Assembly (NCBI RefSeq): GCF_022458985.1
Contig: NC_061781.1
Span: forward strand, 12,675,501 to 12,739,500
Length of the DNA: 64,000 nucleotides
Source of the DNA: Mugil cephalus
Lineage: Eukaryota > Chordata > Actinopteri > Mugiliformes > Mugilidae
Direction: 5' to 3'
Part shown: in pieces, positions 1 through 10,500 of the stretch
How positions within the stretch are numbered: the stretch's first letter is position 1
Layout of the letters: each line of letters opens with the position of its first letter
Translations under genes and position numbers: made by a program
The notes under the pieces: generated by a model
Told to the model about the DNA's origin: nothing
Databases searched by the model: none
Seen by the model: the letters and a program-made list of their open reading frames with translations, nothing else

Positions 1-845
1 TGACAGGTGCGACTGACTTTCAGGCTAATACGGATTCGGATTAGTATAAATTACCTGGAAACCCAGAATCAAGTTTATCACCATATATGCTCACATATAC
101 AGGGGCTTTGCCATGGTGGTTGATGCAATAAACAATTATTAACTGCACAATATGGATAAACTTAAAAGTAGGATTCAGACTTACCCCCAAAAGTTCATTG
201 TTGTGGAAGTAATATTAAGATATTTAATTTTAGTATGAAAACATCCAAATGTAATTATCCACTAAGCCTTAAGCACCCTTATTCAGTAGTTTTAGTTATT
301 AATGACAATAATTAAATTAATACCATAGGTAGTGAAAGCAGATAAGGTAGATCTGTATGATTTGAATCTGCAAAACCAAATATTCCAGTTAGAATCATTA
401 GTTTGAACCAGTTTTAAATGTTTCTGTGTCTAAAACAAACAAATAAAACATTTAGCCTATAATTTTGTTAACGTCCACAAAATTGACATTGGCATTCAAT
501 TTATCTAAGTCCCACCGATAGCATGACACATACACGATTAACTCTTCCCATATATATATTTTAATAATATAGCTTGCACAAAAAGCCACTTAAGAATTAT
601 AAACACTTTTAGTAAACACGTTTTATAACAACATATTGTTTATATATATATCAACATCTCTATATAGATATAGATATAGATATATATATAAACCCACACA
701 CTTTGTCTACTCAGAGCAGATCATATGCAGCAGAACATCTCTGTTTGAAAGTCAACAACGCTGAAACAGTCTATGAACACATGAACGCACGCCCAAAACA
801 TTTTCATGTGAATTATTTACAGTCTTTTCCAGTCTTATCCGTCAG
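1..845. other. AT-rich region holding the nanos 3' UTR
   Basis: This lies downstream of the nanos stop codon on the minus strand and should hold its 3' UTR. No canonical AATAAA is visible on the minus strand; ATTAAA variants (TTTAAT on the plus strand) occur near 217 and 560. A GATATA-type microsatellite occupies about 655-692. No coding exon is recognisable. Confidence 0.4.
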
Positions 846-1334
846 CTACCAGAACTTGGACCCTGGCAGCATGTTGGGAGCCTCTTGCCGCTGCGCCTGC
901 GGACAGTAGCGGCGCGTGTGCGCGTCATCCCCAGTGGCTTCGCAGATGGGACAGGTGTATTTCCGGAGGACGGGACAGGTGACTTTCCCGTCCGCTGATC
1001 TGAGCTTGTGTGACCGGTACACCATTGCAGACTCCCCGTTCTGCTTGCAAAAGCGGCAGTAGTCCGAGGAGGTCCCGGTACAGCTGATGTCCGACAGGCT
1101 GCTGACTGAACTGGTCTCAACCGAGCCCTTGGGGTCCTTACGCCGGGATGAGGTCTGGATGCAACTCCAGTTTGCTGCTGGTTCCTTCTTGGGACCCTGG
1201 GTGTCCCCGTGGCCCAACTCTCGCCTGCCACACATCCTCTCCAGTAGTCTGCCCAGGTTCATGTAGTCGTGCCACATGTCGTAGCCGTCCCCATTTGAGA
1301 TGAGCGAACGCTGGAGATTGTCTCGTCCTTGCAT
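846..1334 (-). CDS. nanos3: Nanos family germ-cell RNA-binding protein, nanos3-like
   Basis: Single-exon gene of 162 residues. Nanos proteins bind RNA with Pumilio and recruit the CCR4-NOT deadenylase to silence mRNAs in primordial germ cells. The C-terminal half carries the two CCHC zinc fingers: in the 194-residue open frame C125, C128, H141, C152 and C160, C163, H171, C176. Near the N-terminus is a short motif (MWHDYMNLG) that fits the NOT1-interacting motif of the family. The HTRRYC ending of the second finger resembles Nanos3 rather than Nanos1 (HTIKYC) or Nanos2 (HTLKYC), as I recall those families. The frame is open up to an ATG at 1430, but a TATAAATA sequence lies inside that extension, so I take the ATG at 1334 (A at -3) as the start. 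Family certain; the nanos3 subtype is probable only. Confidence 0.9.
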   Translation of the reverse strand: MQGRDNLQRSLISNGDGYDMWHDYMNLGRLLERMCGRRELGHGDTQGPKKEPAANWSCIQTSSRRKDPKGSVETSSVSSLSDISCTGTSSDYCRFCKQNGESAMVYRSHKLRSADGKVTCPVLRKYTCPICEATGDDAHTRRYCPQAQRQEAPNMLPGSKFW

Positions 1335-1385
1335 ACTTGTCGTTTTTGGGCAAAAATCGTGGTGATTTTGTGTTTGGAGCGTGGC

Positions 1386-1396
1386 ATATTTATAGG
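1386..1396 (-). promoter_or_regulatory. Candidate TATA box of the nanos gene
   Basis: Read on the minus strand this is CCTATAAATATG, a good match to a TATA box. It lies about 55 bases before the ATG at 1334, which would put transcription start near 1360 and leave a 5' UTR of roughly 25-30 bases. It falls within the 5' extension of the longest open frame, so that extension is unlikely to be translated. Confidence 0.5.
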
Positions 1397-1430
1397 CATC
1401 CGAAACTGGAACGGGGCTAAACAGCAACAC

Positions 1431-2816
1431 TGTTTCAAGACTAGATTGCTGACAGGTGCCTGGAGAGAGAGAAAAAAGAAAAGTTGGCGCCGTTTGAAAT
1501 ATTGTCTTTTATCCAGTATTTTATGTCGGTCTTCTAGATGAAGGAAAAGCAATGGGAATGTGGCATGATAAGGACCCAGCTGGTTAATGCTCAGACTTCT
1601 TAGAACATTTATGAAGAAAAACAGCTGCTTTCACAGTTCTGAACATAATGTGTGTCAGCATATATAGAAATCCTAAACTCATGAGGGACAATACATCAAC
1701 AGACTACAGTACAATTGCACTCCCTTTATCAGATCAATTTACGGACAGATCGAGATATTATCAGAACAGCATTTGCTTGTATGGGCTGTGCGTGCTCTTG
1801 CCATAAAAGAGCGAAATTAAATATTAAAGTTTATTGAGTTTTCACCTGTGCTGTGATGCTCTTTGACTTACCATTTGTTTTGGAGTCTTTTTTCTTTGTA
1901 CATTTTGTGTGTAATGAGGACGATGAGCAAAAAGGGGTTTATCATGGGAAGAATGTGTCTGGCATTATGATTACGCGTGGTATTAAGATGCTTGCTCCTG
2001 TCACTGGCGGGGCTTGCGTCTCTGATGATGATAATGATGACGATGAAGATCATGTGTGTGTGTGTTGTGGCCGCACAGACGAGCCACGCGTCGTCCTGGG
2101 GACAGCTGGCGCCGGAGAGTCTAGACCACGCCAGACTTGTATCTACATAGTGTTACATTCAGATTTACGCCTGTAGTTGGACATACGGCTGGACTGGACA
2201 CCTGGCAGACCGACACCGACTTGTGACCGGCACCTTTGACCCTCTCCCCCTTTGTGCTCAGAGCCAGGCAGGCTAAGACAGATCCTTGTTCTCTGTAGAA
2301 TTATATTGGTAATTGCCCACCGTTTTATCTACCTTACTTTGGCTATTTTGCTACTTTTAAGAACACAAGTGTAGATGTCTGCTTTGTTAAAAGTCTGATC
2401 CAGTCATAGTCGTTAGTATAGGCTACTGGCTCCGAACCAAAAAATAAAATATTAGCCACTGTTTTTACAAATAAAAACATTCTTATCCCAGAATGTGAGA
2501 AAGGGTTTCATGACAAAAAAGAAATTCTCTTTTTACTTTTATTTTCCTAGGGCAAACCAGTCATTTTCTAATTATTATTTACTCAAAGCCAGTTTTAGTT
2601 TGGTTTCATTTTGACACACTGGGTTATGTACTTGGTATTGTTTGTCAGCTTTGTGCAACCACCCCAAGACTTTGGTACACTCGAATGGAAAGGTCATCTG
2701 ATGGACATTGATGGTTCAGCATAATCTCAGTACAGTCTCGGGGAGTACGGCTATAATGTACCAAATACCTGCTACAGTGCATCGATGCTGGTCTGAGAAC
2801 GCCTCTACTACTATTA
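1431..2816. other. Intergenic region between the divergent nanos and ankzf1 genes
   Basis: About 1.4 kb separates the nanos 5' end (minus strand) from the likely first exon of ankzf1 (plus strand). Open frames here, such as 1853-2176, show no family resemblance and include low-complexity codons from GAT and GT repeats. I see no gene. Confidence 0.5.
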
Positions 2817-2895
2817 CTGACGCTCTTCGGCTTCCGTAGCTACGTCAGGAGGAAGCGTGTTGTAATGCTGTGGCTTTATGTGCCAAACCTTCATG
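2817..2895 (+). other. ankzf1: Probable non-coding first exon and promoter of ankzf1
   Basis: A CpG-containing stretch with ETS-like (CTTCCG, 2831) and CRE-like (TACGTCA, 2841) sites runs into a strong donor, CATG|GTAAGT, at 2895/2896. It pairs with the acceptor ending at 3215 (TTCTGACAG), 27 bases before the ankzf1 start codon. The transcription start is not determined. The exon contains three upstream ATGs. Confidence 0.55.
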
Positions 2896-3242
2896 GTAAG
2901 TCGCTTGGTATTTATGAATTAGTTAATCGTAGCTTGTGTACCTAATAATATTCTTAAATACACGTCACTAAAGATAGACACACACGCATTGTTAGGGTGG
3001 TAATGGTTAAGTAACTACTACACGTGGCGCTCAAAGAGCAGATTATCACGTTTACGTCAGCAGAATAATGTTAGCTAGAGCTGTTGCCAGCTCGTAATAA
3101 TAACCACTTCTTAGACAGGTGTGACAGAGCTTTTACTCATAGACTGGCGTGTTTTATTATTGTGAAACGTACAAACTAAATATACAGTAGTACTGTGTTA
3201 CTGTTCTTCTGACAGGCAGTGAGATAAAACAACAAATACACA

Positions 3243-6200
3243 ATGACAGTCCGTGGAGACTGCCGTTGCATCTTTGACTTGTGCTCAAATGTTGACGCTT
3301 TTGGATTGAGGGAGGTGGACCCCGTCCTGAAGGAGGCTGTAAACACTGAGCCACCGCCAGACTGTATGTATGAAGGAGTCTCTGTTTTATATTTTTATTA
3401 AAGGCAGTGTCTTTAATTCGCTTTTTGGTCGTCCTTCACGCCATCCACACAGGTCTGAAAGATAACAAAAGTCCAGAGGATGACAGACAAGGAGAGGGCG
3501 CCCTGGTTAGAGATGTGTCAGACAAGATGTTCTGCTCAGCCTGCAAATGGTCCTTTATTAACCGTGAGGAACAGGTGAGCTCACAGTGCTAAACACTTTG
3601 CAGTTAAAAAAAAAAGGAAATGATCCGACGTGCCTAAGATCACGAATGAGTGTTGCGTTACAGAGGGAACACTACAAGCTCGACTGGCATCGGTTCAACT
3701 TGAGACAAAAGATGGTCGGATTGCCACCCCTCACAGCAGAGGAGTTTGAGAAGAAGACCAGAGCTGGTGAGGGAACTTACACGTCTGACATTAAGTTGAG
3801 CAACACAAAAAATGCTGTTGCAACATCTGATTGACTTCCGGTTTTCACTTTACAGGTGACTTGTCAAGTATCTCTGGTTCAGACTCCGACTCGGAGGACG
3901 AAGACTCGGATAGCGACAGCAGAGGGACGAGCAGTAATGCCACTGGCACAGATAACGAGAACTCTGTTGACACCCGCTTAATTAACGGTCGGCTCCACAG
4001 CAAGGTGTTTTTCCAGAACACGGAAGGAGAGTACCTCTCAGTGTACCGCTGCGTGCTGCAGAGAAAGGTAAGGCTCTGCAGATAACAGGACAATGCAGGT
4101 TGCGTGATTTGTGAGTCAGAAAATAATTTTGATTTCATGTGATGTTGCTGTCATATTTCAGTCGGACGAAGTGCTTGATGCAGGATCATCCCTGAAGGCC
4201 ATAAGTAAGAAGACTGTGTGGGTCATTCTCATGACAGGTGGAGGCCACTTTGCGGGTGCTGTATTTGAAGGGTAGGTTGACATTTTTATTTTTTGTTTGT
4301 TTTTGCATTTATAGCTACAATTGAAACTACATTTTAGATTAGATTCACCTTTGTCATTACACATGTGCAGGTACAGAGCAACAAAATGCAGTTTAGCATC
4401 CAACCAGATGGCCAGCTCAGTGGTGTGAAAGCATCTACCCATATATCTAATGTTGCAGAAAAGAAGTCCTCCAGCACAAGACTTTCCACCGTTACACAGT
4501 TAGAGCGAAGCGGGGCACAGCTCAAGGGCTCAGAGACTCTCAGAACCGCAGTCACACACCTAAGTCTGCAGGAGCTGCTCTGAGGCGACACAATGAAGCA
4601 GCGCTTGTCAAGGCAAGATCACAGTCTATTTAACAGCCACATCATTTTTCCTTTGCAGGGACTTGATCTCTTTTTATTTGCGGAGTGCAAACAATGTAAC
4701 CTTCCTGAGCTCATCTTGTTTAAGTGTGCCTTGTAATTTCTAAATCAAGGTTTCTCATTTCAAAAAGGTGAAACTCGTGTCAGCAATATTATACACTTTA
4801 AATACTAAATACTGTTCCGTTCTGCAAGTAAAAGCCTTTAGAGACTGTGTCTGGACTCTTCTCGTCCTTTTCTTATCACTGCATCACTCATAAGGTGAGG
4901 CAGTAAGTTTTTCGTGGACGGTTTCTCCAACATGTCTTTAATGTTTTCTTTGTAGGACATTCAGGATCTTCTCATCACTTGGGCTGAATACTTGAAAGAG
5001 GCATCTGCAATATTTGTACGTGCCCCCAGCTACAACAAGACCATCTTTTATGGCGGCCGTGCAGCTCCCCTTGACAAAAAAGATCCCAGGGTCCGCACTC
5101 TCCCCTTCGCCACTCGCAGGGCGACATTTCGAGAGGTGCAGAGAGTGCATGATCTCCTTTCCACCGTTCATGTGTATGGTAAGTGGAATTACATGCTTCC
5201 AGTAATAGCATGTTGTCCCCACATTTTCTTTTCTTGGATATAATTAAAAGTATCCATCTGCAGGGAAAGACACAGACATGTCTGCAGTCATCAGTCCGTC
5301 TAAGAAAGCATGGAAAAACACGGTTAAACCTACAGCTAAGATAAACACAGATCAGCGAGAAGCAGAGAAAGGTAAGTGTTAATATCTGCTGTAAGCTCTG
5401 TATAAAGTATTGTAGGAAAATTAAAGTCCCTAACGTAAGTTGTGAATTTTGGCATTGATAGAAGAAAACCACGACAGCTCAGATGAAGAAGAGGGCGGGG
5501 AGATCCAGCTGGAGATGGTGGAGATGACATTAGGAACTTTGGACCTCAGAGAGTTTGAAATCTGTCCATCCAGGCACAAACGAAGGAGGAGGAAGAAGAA
5601 GGAGGAAGCCAAAATTCAAAACGAGGGTACGAATGTGGTGACTGCGCGTCAGCACAGGGGGCTGCAGAAACCTCAGAAATGCTTATTTATTGTTTCTCGC
5701 AGAAGTTCTGCAATATTTATGAAATCCCATATCCATCCAGGGACAGGATTAAGTAATGCAGAAGCAAACAGTCAAGACGAGGATTTGCCGGAGGCTGTGC
5801 CAGCAGAAGATGCTTCTCAAGAGACGCAGTCAAAGAACAAGAGAAAGAGAAAAGCACAGAGTAAGAAACAACTAGAAGGTGAGTGGAGGCTTATTCTTCT
5901 TTACACTTGCTATGGTGCAAAGCTCTGTAATGTATAGTTCTGAAGATGATCATTATTTCTCGATTTCTTTATAGACATCGTTGATGAGTCTGGAGAGTAC
6001 GGTCTGAGGGATGCACTCTTTACAGCCTGCAAGGTTGGGGATGTGGACGCCCTGCATAAACTACTTCAGCTACCCGGAGAAACTGTAGAGAGTCAAGTGC
6101 AGCCTGAAAGCAACCCTTTTGACGTCTCCAGTCCTCTATCTCTCCTCAATAAGCCCATAGACTCGTCGGGGTTCACTTTGCTGCATGTTGCCACGGCAGC

Positions 6201-7092
6201 TGCACAAAAGGCAGTGGTCAGGCTGCTACTAGACGCAGGAGCAGACCCGGCCTGCAGGTATAAAGTCAAGTAGTAGAGTCAGGCAGCAGAGCCATTCCCA
6301 GATCTCACTTTTGCAATGTTCTGTTGCAGGGATAACAAAGGGCAGACCCCATATATTGTCGCCTCCGACAAGGACACTAGAAATGTCTTTCGTAAATACA
6401 TGGGTGAGAATCCTGACAAATATGACTACAGCAAGGCGCAGGTAAGAGTGGGCTGTCAAACTTTGACATGCATCGTGTTAAATGCAAGCACAGAAGGTTA
6501 TTATTTTCACAACCCTAGGTCCCTGGGCCACTAACGGCAGAGCTCGAATCCAAAAAGGTGGAGAAGAAAAAGGCCCAGAAGGCTCAGAGAAGACAACGAG
6601 AAAAGGAGCAGAAGGAGCAGATGATGAAACAAGAGATGGAGGCAGAGGAAAAGAAGAAGTTTGCGTCTCTGACAGATCGTGAAAAGGTGAGTAAATGTGT
6701 GTTTGAGTGCTGGTGCTAAATATTTTGTTCTCTGTAAAATGATTTCAGGAAAGGTTAATTCCTATCCTTTTGGTTTTAGAGAGCTCTGGCAGCTGAGAAG
6801 AGGTTAGCGCAGCAAGTAGCTGCAACTGGAGTAGGCGTCTCTAATATCAAGTAAGTCCCCTATTAAGCCATCTTTTTATTGGGCTGGAAAGAGTGGTAAT
6901 GTAAAAATTACATCACAGGCAATAGTTGACATGATTTTCTTGTGTGGGGTCGTCTTTGCCAACAGGAGGTGCTGGATGTGTGGGGAATCTCTGCTTGGAA
7001 AGATCCCATTTCAATACCTGGAGTATTCGTTCTGCACTCCTCAATGTGTCCAGGCACATCGAAAAGCAAATGTTCCTCCAGGCAAAACCTAA
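3243..7092 (+). CDS. ankzf1: ANKZF1/Vms1 peptidyl-tRNA hydrolase (ribosome quality control)
   Basis: ANKZF1 releases nascent chains from peptidyl-tRNA on stalled 60S subunits and works with p97/VCP. Coding exons: 3243-3363, 3453-3574, 3664-3766, 3856-4067, 4162-4271, 4459-4612, 4956-5178, 5264-5371, 5462-5626, 5762-5878 (or from 5741), 5975-6257, 6330-6441, 6519-6686, 6780-6850, 6966-7092. All phases join. The product is about 731 residues, near human length (726). In order: a C2H2 finger (C68, C71, H84, H90), an acidic serine-rich linker, the VLRF1 domain with GTAQGLRD whose Q245 corresponds to human catalytic Q246, ankyrin-type repeats (about 541-605), a basic helical VCP-interacting-like stretch (about 617-645), and a C-terminal four-cysteine zinc site (C692, C695, C713, C717). 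Intron 6 has a GC donor. The boundary of exon 10 is the only uncertain join. Confidence 0.95.
4333..4420. repeat. Fragment of a dispersed teleost repeat in ankzf1 intron 5
   Basis: The stretch AGATTAGATTCACCTTTGTC, followed by ACACATGTGCAGGTACAGAG and an AAATGCAGTTTAGCATC-type end, matches a very common fish repeat that I know by its wording, usually the tail of a non-LTR element or SINE. It ends about 40 bases before exon 6. Family name not resolved. Confidence 0.5.
5627..5761 (+). other. In-frame, stop-free intron or retained exon segment of ankzf1
   Basis: Between exons 9 and 10 the donor is GTACGA and the best phase-compatible acceptors (after 5740 or 5761) are weak. The more typical acceptor TTTCTCGCAG at 5702 gives a frame that stops after six codons. 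Left unspliced, the whole 135 bases stay open and in frame, adding 45 residues. Either a short intron or an optional coding segment. Confidence 0.5.
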
Positions 7093-7210
7093 CAATCATG
7101 TGGGAAGTTTTCAACTGAAGAGAAGCTACCTCATCAGAACAAAAAAGGGAATGAGGCTCTAATACGACTGTGATTAATTTTCAACAGTAAACACACATTT
7201 CAAATATAAT

Positions 7211-7216
7211 TTTATT
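7211..7216 (-). terminator. glb1l: Polyadenylation signal of glb1l
   Basis: TTTATT on the plus strand reads AATAAA on the minus strand, about 375 bases after the glb1l stop codon. A second minus-strand AATAAA lies at 7278-7283. Both lie inside the probable 3' UTR of the convergent ankzf1. Confidence 0.55.
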
Positions 7217-7322
7217 ATGGAAGATGATGTAAAACAAATGGATACTTGTATCAGATAGTAAAGAAATTCATGTACAATTTATTTACATTATGTACAGAAG
7301 TATAATGGAGAAGGTAAGATGC

Positions 7323-7328
7323 AATAAA
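7323..7328 (+). terminator. ankzf1: Polyadenylation signal of ankzf1
   Basis: The first canonical AATAAA on the plus strand after the ankzf1 stop codon, 231 bases downstream. It gives a 3' UTR of roughly 250 bases that would cross the glb1l 3' end. Confidence 0.6.
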
Positions 7329-7590
7329 AACTAATGTTCATATATCGCCACCATTTTTTCCCCTCACAAATTTAGTGAATATTCAGACAAAGTTATCATT
7401 TGATCCCTGTTTGACTGTGATAAAGCAGGTAACTTTGGATTGTGTCTGATAAGATTTGGCTGCATGTGAAACTCAGAGATCTTAAGTCATTAAGAATGAT
7501 GATTCTAGAGAAATATCGTGGAACAAGCACAGTTCCTCTGAGCTATTTCTAATGAATTCTCATACAGGTGCTTCAAACTGTTTTGGGGGT

Positions 7591-10500
7591 CTATCGAGAC
7601 TTTCCAGTAGTGGCATTAAGATGAGGCCGGTCCATAAAGAGAACGCGTAAATGTGCCGGGGCTCTTTCCAGCTCCAGCACTGTGATGTTGTTGGGCACGC
7701 TGGTGCTGAGTAGGGGTCCGGGTACATACAGAGTCTGCTGAGGACCCCTGGCTGGCCAGTATCGCCCGAGGTTCACGCCATTAATCCAGACCTGACCCTG
7801 ATGTGAGAAAGAAAAAGAAACTATGTTAACATCCAAAAGGAGTATTACATTTTATTCCCCTATGGAGGAACTAAGCACTAGTTCGAAATTCTTTTCAATT
7901 GAATTACCTTTGTCCATTCACTCAGCTTGAGAAATGTGTCCCATGAAAGCCCGTTAGGCTGCAAGGTCCCCATGTAAAAGGCTGGTCCAGCTGGAGAATC
8001 TCGCCAAGGAGCGAGGACGGACTTTTTACTGCCTGAATGAGGCCATCCGCCAGCAATGGCTCCATCAATGTCCAAAGGGTAAATCTTCCAACCAGTCAGT
8101 ACATCTTTACCCAGGATCAAGTTGCTCAACAGGCCCTGGAATACACACATTGCTGATGTAACTTAAAATAGGAGGCATCAGTACCAATATTTAATTCATC
8201 TCAGTGTTAGTTGTTTGTTAGCCGCTCTATAAGGAACTGTTCCTGGTACTGGTACACGAGACCCTAGGCACTGAGATTTTATTTTGACATTGTTCACTTG
8301 CCTTGTAGTCATTGATCTTGCTGCCGAAGTTAACCCTGCCCATGTTCTCGACAAGGATGTCCACCGTGTCTCCCTGCCGTCCAGTGACGTTCATCACCAG
8401 AGCAGTGTCCCTCTCCAAAAGTCCAAGGAAAACCTTTTCACACAGACACACGGTTATGTTCATTAGAAAACAACATGGTTGAACTACTAAACCGGTACAA
8501 CAAGCAACCTCTGCCTTCACCTGTGATGTTTTTTTTCTCCCCTGACGTGTAAATGTGGCTGGATAGACAACAAAAGTTCACTGTAAGCCCCTTACCCCAT
8601 TGATGGACACATACGCGCGGTCATGAACCCCATTCAGTGGGGAGATAAGTGGCGTGGGCTCTGAGAGGTCCCGGGGCAGCGTGGTCCGATACAGCACGTA
8701 TCCATAGTACTGAACACAATAGACATGACAGGTTGCAGACACAAAAGTCTAGAAGTTCTCCACGTTTCAAGAGGTTTACCATCACTGCAGTGCTGCCCTC
8801 AGACATAATACCTGTTTAATCTCTTCAAACGTCAGAGGATACTGAGATTCCACCGGCCCCGCAGGTGAAAGTGTGTTCAGCAGATCGCTCATGTTTCCGA
8901 CCTGTAAAAATGCATCCACATTTGAAAAAAAAACATTTTTTTTTATCATTTTCCTAAAAAGACATTACCTTTCTAAGGGTCACAAATCCATAGGCAAACT
9001 TGGGAGTCGCTGGTGGCATGGGACCAGAGGGAACCTGCATAAACTGGTGAGAAAGGATGATGAATTAATCATCTAAATCGTAATCAGGGCATGAGCCTCA
9101 GCGGGGTGGCTGTTCAATAAGCCGTACCTGCGCTATGACATCTCTGATGGCCAACAGCTTCTCCGTGGGGTCCCCTGCCTCAGTCAGCGGGGCGTCGTAA
9201 TCGTAACTTGTCACCACTGAGCGGAACCTGGTGTCATGATCGGCGCCTTTGTGAGAAAAGCACTGAGTCACAAGAGACCACTGCACAAAAAGCGGAGCTT
9301 TTATGTCTAAATTATGTAAAAAAGAAAGAAGTAAAAATCTACAGCTAAACCTTGGATACTGCTCGTGGAAACGAATGATTTTACCATTCCAGTAGCCAAA
9401 GTTGGTTCCTCCTTCAAACATGTACCTGAGAAAAAAAAAGGATAGACTGTGTTATTTCAGGGAGATCTGTCCACCTCTTGGTGGCACATTTAACTCATGT
9501 TACTGAGTGATGCATCTCAAAGGACGAGGCTGCTGACCTATTTTTCTTACTTTGTATTATACTTATCCCACTGGCAAGTTTTGTGCAGCCTGATAAAACT
9601 TAAAAGACAGGGACTATTTTCAACTGTGGACCAGTGGTACTTTTATTGTAATTAACTCAATAACAAATACCCAATTTACTCCTAATAGAACATTTGCTTG
9701 ATGATAAAAAGGAGAAATTTAAGCAGATTTGAACAGAGGAGAGGAAAACTGGGAAGGGTGGAGGGTTGCGCGGAGACATACATGTTGACGTTGGCCCCCA
9801 TGGCTAGCATTTCTCCTAGCACTCTGCTGACCTTCTGAGCATCAACCACAGCATGTGGATCTCCCCAGTGGTCCAGCCAGCCAGTGTAGAACTCCGAGTT
9901 CACCTGTAGAGATGACATGAATGCGTTCCAATCGTATTTTCATTTTATCGTTGCATGTAGAGATGATGATTTGTAAACTGATAGGTAACAAACCAAGGGT
10001 CCTTTAGGTTCAAATCGTCTTTGGCGTTTGAAGGCTACAGATACGTTGGTGTCTGGGTAAGACAGCAGAAATTAGAACATCCTCTACAAATGACATAGAA
10101 AATGTAGATTCTGCCACCACCTTAACACACCATCACACAATACCAACCTGTGCCAAAGTCTAATGTGGCGTACAGTCCTTCCAGAGTCCCACATGTCATT
10201 TCCCTGTCCGTGTTTCCATCAGTGGTGAACAGGACGGTGTCTTCACCCAGAAACAAGCGGAACAGAGTCCGCAGATGACGCATGTAGTTGTAGTCACATG
10301 CGTAGTAACTTCCGTATTCATTCTCAACCTACAGGTAAGACAGTTCATTAAAAGCAATAATTGGATTCTATTATGGTAACCTTAAAGGTGCCTGATTGCT
10401 GCTCTACCTGGACTGTAATGATGTTGCCCCCATTGATGTAGAGCCAGCGTTTCATTTTGGGGAGGAGAACAGCGAGCCAGTTGTTGACTGCCTCTATATA

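Noticed and set aside
1..845. miR-430 target sites expected in a fish nanos3 3' UTR
   Set aside because: I looked for AAGTGC on the plus strand (GCACTT in the transcript) and found none; the end of the UTR is unknown and may lie outside the window.
842..1231. 129-codon minus-strand frame overlapping nanos
   Set aside because: Shadow frame of the nanos coding sequence in another phase.
1335..1430. N-terminal 32-residue extension of nanos
   Set aside because: Contains the TATA-like sequence; start at 1334 preferred.
1853..2176. 107-codon plus-strand frame upstream of ankzf1
   Set aside because: Asp-rich part comes from GAT repeats and Val/Cys part from a GT repeat; no homology recognised.
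5703..5760. Acceptor TTTCTCGCAG at 5702 as the start of ankzf1 exon 10
   Set aside because: Joining it to the phase-1 donor at 5626 gives a stop after six codons.
10035..10052. Acceptor CTGTAG before 10034 for glb1l exon 7
   Set aside because: It also keeps frame, but the upstream CTTACCCAG at 10053 restores residues (DTNVSVAF) that fill the gap seen against human GLB1L and has a better tract.
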